NCBI GenBank assembly: GCA_029706075.1
Contig: JAINUG010000020.1
Location: 3,115,625 to 3,179,624 of the forward strand
DNA length: 64,000 bases
Source: Aldrovandia affinis
Taxonomy: Eukaryota; Chordata; Actinopteri; Notacanthiformes; Halosauridae
Direction: 5' to 3'
Below are positions 47,521-64,000 of this stretch, piece after piece (position 1 is the first letter of the stretch; every line of letters begins with the position of its first letter). The position numbers and the translations under genes were made by a program. A model generated the notes under the pieces. That model saw only the letters and a program-made list of their open reading frames with translations. It was not told the DNA's origin and did no database searches.

Positions 47521-49367
47521 GGGAAGAGCGGGGTATGTTGTCACACTTTTCACTCTGTCTTACCTGAATTGGGCGCAATACATCGCAATGGTATAAATGT
47601 CATACCAAATGAAAGGTGGAAGTCTTGGGCACATATTTTCATTACATATTCATATCTTATTTCAGTATGGAGTTGTAGACAGTTAAATAGAGGGTGTGTA
47701 CTTGTGACAACTTACCCCATCAGGGGGTAAATTGTCACACTATGTCATAGTATGTGGGTAAGTTGTCACATTGGATTATCAACAAATAAGAATACAACTA
47801 AATAATTGTGAATATATTTTTTTTACTTTCAAATTCAAAACCAAGTACATTTAATTAAAGAACTAATTCATTAAAGAACAAATGAAAACAATCATGCTTA
47901 GTCTTAACAAAACAGACGTGGTGTAATGCACAATGAAACTCTTCTAATCAGACTCATCTTCAGAGTCACGGTTCTGGCACAAATAAATTGCCTGGCCTGG
48001 GGTGCAAGCATCATGGGCCCACTTATTGCATCTCACACACTGCACCCAAGTCTCTTTTGGGCAGCTGTTAGAAAATGGCTCCATGCAGACTAGGCAGAAG
48101 CACTCCTCTTCATCTGATGATGACTCATCTATTTCTCTTTTTTTTGTTGCCTTTTTGTTCTCGGCAGATCCAGATTTTGCACGTTGCTTCCCTTCCTCCA
48201 GAAACAGCCTGTTTTTAGATAGCGATTTTTCCATTTGTAGTGCTTGCTTCATGGGTGTGTCTGTTAGAATTGTGGTTTTGCGCCGCTTTCTTCCATTATT
48301 AGTTTGTTTTCGGGGACCAGCTTTTGGAAATGGCCGGAGGTCCTCTGGAGTTGGTAGTCCGCTGCTAGCACTGGCATTGCTGGGTAAGGGTGAGCTGGCA
48401 TGGGAACTGAACAGGTCTGCGTCTGTGCTTGTGCCTGGCAGGGCAGGGTTGGTACTGGGGCCTGGCGGGGCAGGGCGATCCATAACATAGGATGGCGCAA
48501 ACTCAGTTTCCAAAAATACATCCCTGTTGTAAGGCTGTACCCCAGCTACCCTAAAGCCAGCCTGAAGGGGGTTGCCGCCACAGGATAAGCAATTGCCACA
48601 ATCCCAGGAATGTCATAAATTGACATTGTTTTCCCAGGATTGTTCCTCATCCAGGCATCACACGCTGTGTTGATGTGCCTTTTTAGTGGCCCGTAGACAG
48701 ACCTGTCTAAGGGTTGAAGCCGATGAGAGCAGTGGGGTGGGAATGACACCATAATTATGCCGTTTTCTTTGGCATAATTGAGTCCATCAATGGACATATG
48801 AGATTCGTGGTTGTCCAAAAGGAGTAAACATGGTTTCTCCTTTGAGCATTTTGTATGCTCAATAACATGTTTCAGGAAGTCAACAAAGTGCACATCTTTC
48901 ATCCACCCCGAGGGATTTGCCGCTCCCTTGCTGCCAGGTGGTCCGTTGATTCAAAAATGGTCACGGAAGTTGACACGGGGAAATATGAAATATGGAGGTA
49001 TACTATTTCCTGTGGCTGAGACAGCACAGGCCAGTGTGACAAGCGTCCCCCTTTCAGCGGAGGTCAGTGACCTTACTTGTTTGAATCCGCGTCTGGCCAC
49101 TACTTTGTCAGGTTTATGGACCGTGGTCTATTGATGTCTATCTAGCACATTTGCTAAATTGTCGAAGAAGGCATTAACATTTTTTTTTACCTTTGAAGCT
49201 GAAAAATATGAAAACTGTGCTCACGTCTGATTAAAGTGACCGTTAGTTGAATACGAACCGAAGTTGACCATAGAACATGTTGTCACACAAAGTAGCTATT
49301 TGATTTTTGAGATAGCGCCCCTGTGGTTGGAGGTATGAACAGTGTGACAACTTACCCCGCTCTCCCC
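47521..49367 (-). mobile_element. Pogo-like DNA transposon nested in the Tigger-like element
   Basis: Left end GGGAAGAGCGGGGTATGTTG and right end complement GGGGAGAGCGGGGTAAGTTG differ at few bases. TA flanks both sides (47519-47520, 49368-49369). It carries a damaged transposase with a C-terminal PHD finger on the minus strand. Confidence 0.93.
47944..49190 (-). pseudogene. Pogo-like transposase with C-terminal PHD finger, broken
   Basis: In order on the minus strand: FFDNLANVLDRHQ (about 49180-49140), an apparent deletion where the first catalytic Asp belongs, then VVARRGFKQV, SAERGTLVTLACAV, PPYFIFPRVNFRDHF, a TGA at 48953-48951, LLLLDNHESHMS with the second Asp and SHRLQPLDRSVYGPLKRH with the third. 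Next come a frame change near 48561-48572, a nuclear-type basic region (GRKRRK) and a PHD-like zinc finger (CLVC, WVQCVRC, WAHDAC, YLCQNR) whose last Cys is Arg. The N-terminal DNA-binding domain is missing. Pogo-type transposases with a C-terminal PHD-like finger occur in fishes. Confidence 0.88.
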
Positions 49368-49547
49368 TACCTGTTCTGACTTACATGCAAATTCGACTTA
49401 AAGACAGACATAACGGATCTCGTCCGTAACCCGGGGACTGCCTGTATACATAAATCACAAACTAAATGTCAGACTTGCTAAATTCATTGAAAAAAAATAC
49501 CTCTATAATTTTCCTTTAATTTGAAATGTCATTGTAATGAGGCTGGC

Positions 49548-49682
49548 TTGTAAAGAGGGGCGTAATTCAGATCTGTATTTGGTTCCAAAAAATTCTGCTC
49601 ATAAAAGTTGGGGAAAAAGTAGAAGTAAATACATTTCCAACTATGCAGAGAACCAAAGAGATTCTTCTGTACTTTTTACAAA
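49548..49682 (+). repeat. Dispersed repeat, second copy
   Basis: Direct-orientation copy of 43659-43782, slightly longer because of an insertion near 49590. Confidence 0.8.
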
Positions 49683-50879
49683 ACCCAATAGTTAATTTCA
49701 GTCCTGAGATGGGAGATTCAAATGTGAAAATAATTGACAGGACTTGGTTTGAGGATGAGGTTTACATGCCCCAGGATGTGACCAAACACACAAGTTTGTT
49801 TTAATGTTGAATCTCGCCGACATCAATGGCAATGTTATGCTGGCTAGTCTTGCTCTGAACGGGGGTTTAAAGATAATTCTTTTCAGACAGATCAGCAGAT
49901 GTCTTTGATATTCTTCTTCTAGTTCTTATAATTCCTGTGTGGCCTTTCTGGGCTGTAATTTCAGTGGCTAGTAGCTTAAATCACACGGTTGTTCATCATC
50001 TTATCCATCAGTGGAAGACCTCTTGATCATATTCCGAGCATGGTTTACCCATCTCCGTTTGATCACATAATTGCATGCAGTGCAGGTAATCCGAGCTGAC
50101 TGAAGCCCGCCCTTCCTGTATGATGCATTGGCCCGTGGACCTGCCGGCTATGGTCTGCCCTGGCAACTTGTATCCGATACAGGCTGTGAGGCACATCGCT
50201 TACACGAGGAACAAGCGCACTGGACAAGCTACCCAGGAGCCCCCAATTCTGCCATTTTGACGTGTACATGTAATTGCTTATGTACAAATGAAGAAGCATC
50301 TTTTCATGCATGGACATTGAACGTGAGTTTTAAACTGACAAATGGCTCAAAATCGACCACAACAAAGTTCCATATCTGTATGTAAACAATACGTGATAAC
50401 TATTACACAAGAAAAACACGTTTTAAAAATCTCACCAATAACCATTTCAATAGTGACATAAGGGCAATCTGGTGTTTGCTTCATTTCCGAGTCATTATCA
50501 CGCTGGGATTTAAGATTCTCCACAAGTCTACAGGAGGAATTGCTGATCTTCATGCCAGCCATGCTCAAATGCGTGGCCTCTTGACCGTGGAGCGAGCTGG
50601 AATTTAACCCAACATGTGGATAAATGAATAATGCCACATTCCTAGAACTGGCAGGCAGGCCTTGTCTATTGGCATTCAGATAAATACTGTTTGTATTCAA
50701 AGAATTTTCAGAGAGATTTCAGAAATGCTGGCTCAAAATCTGCAATGCACAAAGTAGAGCCATGTCTTGACCAGGAAAAAGGACAGTGTGGATATGAATG
50801 TTCTGACTGTTCTGTATGAAAGAGCTGTAATATCCACACATGCCTGTCCTCTTTAATCTTGTTATTCACTTGCTCCTAG

Positions 50880-51370
50880 GGTAAGCTATATCCAGGTGTA
50901 GGGCTCTTTGCATCACTGGTCCACTGTACGTCAGTGAACATATGCGGGTGACTGCCAAATGAAGGGTTCTGGTGGCTCTGTTATGGTGTGGGGTGCATTT
51001 TCCTGTAAGGGTTTAGGTCAGTGGTTCTTAATCCTCTCCTCTGGGAACCCCAGCCAGTCCATGTATTTGTTAAATTCCACCACCAGCACACCTGATTCAA
51101 CTAATTTCTACTTAACGAGCGTTGATTAGTTGAATCAGGTGTGCTGGTGGTGGAATTTAACAAATACATGGACTGGCTGGGGTTCCCCGAGGAGAGGATT
51201 AAGAACCACTGGTTTAGGTCCATCAGGTGCTACTGTTATCAGCAGGAATTTCTTGTGGAAGAATGGTGTTGCATCCCTCCAATAGAGTTCCAGGCATGTA
51301 CAGAACCTATGCCAAGGCGCATTGAAGCTGTTCTGGCAGCTCGTGGTGTCCTGGCATCCAAATAAGAAAC
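50880..51370 (+). pseudogene. Decayed Tc1-like transposase remnant split by a MITE
   Basis: From 50966 the frame reads GSGGSVMVWGAFS, the Tc1-type GGSVMVWG motif. It is then cut by the element at 51019-51211 and continues after it in the same frame (GPSGATVISRNFLWKNG) to a stop. No termini were identified. Confidence 0.65.
51019..51211. mobile_element. hAT-type palindromic MITE
   Basis: CAGTGGTTCTTAATCCTCTC and its complement form arms of about 90 bp with only a short loop. The perfect 8-bp duplication GTTTAGGT flanks it (51011-51018 and 51212-51219). The arms are nearly identical, so the insertion looks recent. Confidence 0.95.
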
Positions 51371-52376
51371 TTTACGTTGGCGTTTCCTTTAGTTTGGCAG
51401 TCACCTGTACGTGAGCTTATCCCTGCTTGCACCTGCAAGATAAAAAAATGTATGCCGTCCAAGACAACCAAAATAACATTTTGCTCTTTAGGGGACAAGA
51501 GCCATTAGTTGTACTGCTCCTTGTTTGTGGACTACCTTGTCTCAACATGCCCAACACCAGAGTGTGATTTTAAATAATCTCTAAAAGCACAGCACCTTTT
51601 GTGACCCGATATTATTGTGCTGCCGCTTTCATGACCAGCATTTTTTGAGAATTGCTAAATGTTTTAAATGATCTGTTGTTTGGGTCTTGTGATCTTATGC
51701 AATTACACATACATTTTTTCTCTTATTAATTCACCTCATGTAGCACTTTGGTCTGAAAAGCTATACAAGATTAGAAAAACATACCCCGATCAGCTCAAAT
51801 CATTTTTCCAATACGGAACGGCGTCGGTGTAGTGAAAGGCCGCCGATACCAAGAAGTCGTGACCTCAAAGTTCCATGTTACCAGCGACTACAGATCTTTG
51901 GAAACTGTCCAGCCATGTCGTCACCTACTGTAAATGCATTTGACTGAAATGTGGGCAGGAGTGTGCGTGCGTGTATGAGAGAACACGTATTAGCAGCTGT
52001 GTTGAGGGGTCACGCCAACCCTGCAAAGCTGTCACTTTCCCAAGCATCGTGCAGCTCCCAGGCACAGCACCATTGTGCGGTCACAGAGAGTCGGTACTGT
52101 GTAGGTGTCATGAGCCACCTCCTTACGATACAAACCCCACAAGGCTAGTTCTCCAAATCTGCAGTGGCACCCAGGTTAAACAAGGACAGAGAATATTACG
52201 ACGCACAGAAATTGTGTAAATGGACAAATTCCAGGCACAGATTGTGAAGATGCATCAAAAAATGAGCACACAGATGAATTTAGCACAGATTGTGAAGATG
52301 CACATGAATTGCATAAATGGACAAATTCAGCATTGAACATTTAGAGAAAATGATAGACATACGGATACATAAATAC

Positions 52377-52832
52377 CAGACCTGGGTCAAATACATATTT
52401 AAGGTATACTTTCAAATACTTTTTCATAAAGGTACTTTCAAATACATTTACAATTATTTTCAAGGTATTATAATATTTTATTATATTTGAGGTAATTGAT
52501 TCTAACTGTAAATACAAATATTTACTCAAATATTGGATGTAAATAGCCTATTTGGAAATACTCTCATAAACGCAGTACCTTTCCTTAGAATAACCAACAC
52601 AAAAATGATTGGCCTCATTTCATATTTTAATTACAACATGCACCACAGTAGTGTACAACTGAACATCTGCCGGCATTGACTCACTTAACAGAAAAAAGTA
52701 AATGAAATAAGCAGAAATGTATCCAATTTATATCCAAAATTTGTATTAAAAAGCATTTGTTTGAGACGGTGCACTTCTTCAAATACCTCAGAAATTGCAC
52801 TTTCAAATACAAATATTTATCAAACCCACCAG
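52377..52832. repeat. Possible relative of the CAGACCTGGG MITE
   Basis: Starts CAGACCTGGGTCAAATACAT. The far end near 52800-52832 is a diverged inverted match (CAAATACAAATATTTATCAA). No clear target duplication. Confidence 0.35.
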
Positions 52833-55091
52833 TGCATTTTATTTTGTTGTGAAAAACTGAAGATCTCTGTGGCTTTTGAGGATAGCAGGTAATTTGATTG
52901 CAAAATAATGTAGCCCCAAGCCTTGAGGAAACCAGAAGCACTGCGTTTTTAAAACCACAAAAAAGGGCTCAAGTTGCGCCACACAGACAGCGTGCCCATC
53001 TCCTTTACCAGAAGGAAGTGAGCTGCAATACTTGGCACACTGGTGACGTGCACTCCTGATAACCTGCCAGCCCCTCGAACTGGAAATAACCAAATATGGC
53101 TCATCTAATCTCAAAACCACACCACACACACCTAGTGAACAGACAGACATACAGACGCACAATGAGTTTACTGTCTCAGGGCATTAACCATCAATGGGCC
53201 CTTTTACTGTTGGAATTTTTTAATTTTTTTTATTTTTTTAACAAGGTTCTCAAACTATCCACCCCTAGGAACTTAAATACAGGTTTCAGGTTTGGACATG
53301 TGTGCAATCATGCCCCTGCCAAGTTCACCCCCCCGCCCCCACTCTAGCACTCTATGTGGTCTGACTTGCAGTCCTTCTGTTTGACATTTATTTGGATATA
53401 ATTAACTTCTAACAAGCCACTATTATTAGCTGTAAAGGGCAGTTTTGAACTACGCCAACTTATTGTCTTGTCCAGTGCAACAAACAATTAAACGAAGTGA
53501 AAAATTAAAAGGGAAAACGTAAACTTACTGGACTAGGTCATCCAATGCATCAGAGGCTGTGCTTGAATGAATAATGTCAGCAATACTGGAATGTGAACTA
53601 AACAGGAACTTATTTTCTGTGAAGGGATTGGTGGGTGATGTGCGAAACAAACATCAACTATTGCATCCGATTGCAAAGGCAAAGCCCACACCACGACAGC
53701 TACTTAATAGGAACACTGTACTGTAGTAAAATAAAATTGTGGATCACCGTACCGATGTATTCACATAGATAATTGCAGCCCTAGCCAGGTGTCTCTTTAC
53801 AGAAGAGCCTATAATGCTACACTGTAAGGAGAGGGAAGACCAGCAGTCATGTACAATGCACACTGCCCCCAATCTCAAACAGGTGTTGTTGTCAAACAGA
53901 GCAAGTACAAGAATATTTCCTGGGGATTAAAATCTACCCAATCTGGCAATTATGGTGATGATTTTTTTGCTTAGCAGATGCCCTCGTCTATAGCTTCGAT
54001 TAAAATATATATATATATCCATATACATAGCTGAATAGTTACTGAAGTAATTCAAGTTAAATACATAAAACAGGGGCAGAATGACTGTTCACGACAAAGG
54101 AAATGAGCCATACTGCCACGCTTTCGAAGTCAAGGACCCTAGTCCTTATCTGAAGGATACCTGCCGTACAACTGTTCCAACTCTAGGGGGCAGTGCCACC
54201 TTCTGAAGCAGACCTCTAAGCACACACACCCCCCACCTTTCTCTGAGCCGATGCCTCTCTCAGGTGCTACCGTTATCGTCAGCAAACATTGGGCTGCCAA
54301 TACCCCCACCCCCCAATCTCATCTAATCTTTTCTCAATTCTTTCTTTAATTCTCTTTGTGATGATTGAGCTCATACATTGGGGGCACTGGGCCAAAACAA
54401 AAATACACCCCCTGCCTCCCCACCCTGCCCTGACAGGGTGTCAAGTTGAGACACAGATATACCCTTAAAGCTCAAAGAAAACAAGACAGCAGACAGAGAC
54501 TGTCGGGCTGGGGGACGCTATCCTCAAATGTTGGTGAAAGCTGAATCAAAATATCAGGTCAGAATAAAGGAAAAATTGTTCATCTGAATGCTGAGAATTG
54601 CTTTGAAACCAAGGGAGAATGAAGGGTAACTTTTCCCCCCCCCAAAGTCGCTGCACGAGTGGCTTTGCTTCTGCTCAATCCAAATCAATGCCATTGCTTG
54701 AAAACATTTTGGTTACAGGCTAACTGCAAGCAAATAACAGGGAGACCAGTGCCCCCCTCCCCCATCCCTGAGCACTCAATAACGGTTTAAAAGATAACTA
54801 CAAAATAAAAAGGTCACAGCAGTGGCAACACAGAGTACACATTTTGCTCCCTCCACCTTAAGCTTTCACGTTTCCGAGATTCAGACTAACTTGTCGAATT
54901 TTAGCTTTTTGGTTTGGAGGAATAGGAACTGGCTGCATACTCGGTCTTGAGGGCATGAGATGCCAGACCTCCGAAATGGAGACTGGCAAGGGGGATGAAT
55001 CAGACTCTGCTTTTGGAGTCGCGAGGCTCAGTTATCGGGCTTCGGTGGTCCTGTTACTCAGCCGGTCACTCCTGAGCGCCGCAATCGGCCC

Positions 55092-62626
<7,535 letters not shown>

Positions 62627-62860
62627 CTTGTATCAGCTAGCAAGGCAAGTCTTCAAATATTTTTTTATTGATAAGAAACGAACAAAAAAAAAATACCTAA
62701 AGTATCTTCTGAATATTGTGTAGGAAGTCTCTCAATACGACTTGTCTTCCCCACGTTGCTTTACTTTGTCGCATTATGATGACGTAACGTTTATGCGCAA
62801 CGAACACTCAATGCATTATCATTTGATTGGCTAAGGCGCCGAACCTGTGGAGCATGTGAA
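62627..62860 (-). promoter_or_regulatory. mettl1: mettl1 promoter region
   Basis: On the gene strand a CCAAT box (TTAGCCAATCAAAT) lies near 62836-62823, with a CRE-like TGACGTAA on the plus strand at about 62780. No TATA box was seen near the start, as expected for a housekeeping gene. Confidence 0.55.
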
Positions 62861-63769
62861 ATTATACGCAAAGGCTTACCCCAGAAATATTCAGTCAGGA
62901 ATGATCCACGATAAGCAAGCTAAAGCACTTGCTTAGAAAACGAATATCGAGAAAAAATAATTCTGTTTTGGAGAATTGTAGTGCTTAGGTAGCAGAGGGA
63001 ACTGACATTTTGACGTCTTAAGAGATTAAAAGTTTTAAGGATTCAAGACTTGCAGCAGCTAGTTAAGGTCGTTTCATTAATTCTGGTAAATTCAGAGGCA
63101 CAAGTGAGCCTGTGAAAGTTTCCTAAAGAAGGCGACAACACAGTCGAATGAGAGTGCAAGTAGCTCCATTAACTGGGGAACGTGATACTCAGCGAGCTAA
63201 ATGTATCTCTTGTTGTGGCTTGAGTATGACGAGGGTCGCAACAGTCTGACCCCCATTACATTAGGGTGGGTAATTCAGAACTTCTCACTGATAATGGAAA
63301 CCAGATTTACTTGTGGCTTTCGTACTCTGGAATTTTACACTTGCAATATGAATCTGTGGGGGCGGATAATCTGTGGGCAGCACTCCTTGCACCTGATTTT
63401 GCACCTTGTCTGTGTCTGTTTATTCAATTGGTCTGTCTGGTAAAGACTGCATTTCCTTTTCTTTCCATCATCATTCCTGTGTTCTCCACATTTGTTCCTC
63501 CATCAATTCTGAATGGTGCAGGCTAGTATTGGCGTCTGTCCTCAGAAATGAGTGTGGCCAGCTGCCTTTTCCTTTCACCAGCTGAACTGAAGTTAATGAG
63601 CCGGAGGACTGTACATCTTATGCAGCTGACTCAGGCAGACTGTAGACACCCAATGGACCAGAGGAGTCACTGTTGCGCAATTAAGGGAATACCCTTCCAC
63701 CTGATACTCTCCCTCCCTGAGTGATGCAATGGCTAATTATTTTTAACCCTGCAGGACCTCTAATGGATT
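62861..63769. other. Sequence upstream of mettl1, no gene recognised
   Basis: Open stretches near 63201-63526 on the plus strand show no domain, motif or splice pattern that could be tied to a known protein. Confidence 0.4.
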
Positions 63770-64000
63770 GCATTTATATTGAGCTTTTCATCACACGATA
63801 TCAAAGTGCTTTCGAGTGAATCAGCAAAACTCACCTCAACCACCACCAATGCGTCGAGCCCACCTGGGTGATGTACGGCAGCCATTTCGCACCAGAGCAC
63901 TCACCACACATCAGCTTGAGGCGGAGAGGATGGGAGTTATTGAGCCAGTTAAACTGATGGATGAATTAGGTGGCCAGGTTGAGAGAACCAGATTGGGAAT
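63770..64000 (+). repeat. Dispersed fish retroposon fragment running off the window
   Basis: Contains TTTATATTGAGCTTTTCATC, CCCACCTGGGTGATGTACGG and CACCAGAGCACTCACCACAC, a block typical of a dispersed teleost repeat. Its end is outside the window. Confidence 0.6.

Larger units (their letters stand above)
46683..49444 (+). mobile_element. Tigger-like (pogo superfamily) DNA transposon, split by a nested element
   Basis: Termini CAGGCAGTCCCCGGGTTACG and its exact complement, flanked by TA. Without the nested insert at 47521-49367 the outer element is about 0.9 kb, so its transposase gene was already internally deleted. Confidence 0.95.
40331..55091. other. Repeat-rich spacer between cyp27b1 and mettl1, no host gene seen
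   Basis: About 14.8 kb, AT-rich, holding the transposons and repeats listed separately. No spliced gene with recognisable protein similarity was found on either strand. The cyp27b1 upstream control region is expected at the left end, the mettl1 3' UTR at the right. Confidence 0.6.

Noticed and set aside
47944-48513. Separate host gene encoding a PHD-finger protein
   Set aside because: Lies inside a transposon with matching termini and continues the transposase reading frame after a one-base shift.
63201-63526. Divergent gene upstream of mettl1
   Set aside because: Open frames are short, without recognisable protein similarity or splice sites in phase.

Overview
The window is nuclear DNA from a ray-finned (teleost) fish. 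It carries four spliced vertebrate genes that are clearly recognisable exon by exon and a fifth, less certain one. The introns and spacers are full of fish-type repeats: Tc1/mariner, Tigger/pogo and hAT-type MITEs, tRNA-derived SINEs with the widespread LINE-like tail, and long microsatellites. The species cannot be fixed from the sequence alone. All five genes lie on the minus strand, so each starts at its high coordinate.

Layout. 723-10619: slc11a2 (DMT1/NRAMP2 metal transporter), 14 coding exons; the last C-terminal exon lies beyond position 1. Its first coding intron holds a Tc1 transposon (8073-9687). 14352-14526: a broken copy of part of the next gene. 15518-21493: a gene with one giant 4.5-kb coding exon and two small exons before it, tentatively JCAD/KIAA1462-like; its 5' end was not found. 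23776-25232: eef1akmt3 (mettl21b), three exons. 29111-40263: cyp27b1 (25-hydroxyvitamin D 1-alpha-hydroxylase), nine exons and a TATA promoter. 40331-55091: a repeat-rich spacer with no gene seen, holding a pogo-like element with a PHD finger nested inside a Tigger-like element. 55092-62626: mettl1 (tRNA m7G46 methyltransferase), six exons.

Synteny. CYP27B1, METTL1 and EEF1AKMT3 are neighbours on human 12q14.1, so the block eef1akmt3-cyp27b1-mettl1 is conserved and supports the orthology calls. SLC11A2 is elsewhere on human 12q, so its closeness here is a fish-side arrangement. The genes do not form a pathway; the cluster is ancestral linkage of an iron transporter, a vitamin D hydroxylase and two methyltransferases.

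Most interesting non-genic content. (1) A 1757-bp unit in cyp27b1 intron 8 (29831-31587), flanked by a perfect 12-bp target duplication, with a tRNA-like head, a SINE tail, an internal array of about 46-bp period and a 7SL-RNA-like segment. (2) A SINE insertion whose 13-bp target duplication copies the likely branch-point region of cyp27b1 exon 9. (3) The nested Tigger/pogo pair. (4) Palindromic MITEs with intact 8-bp duplications. I did not find a convincing new multi-gene system.
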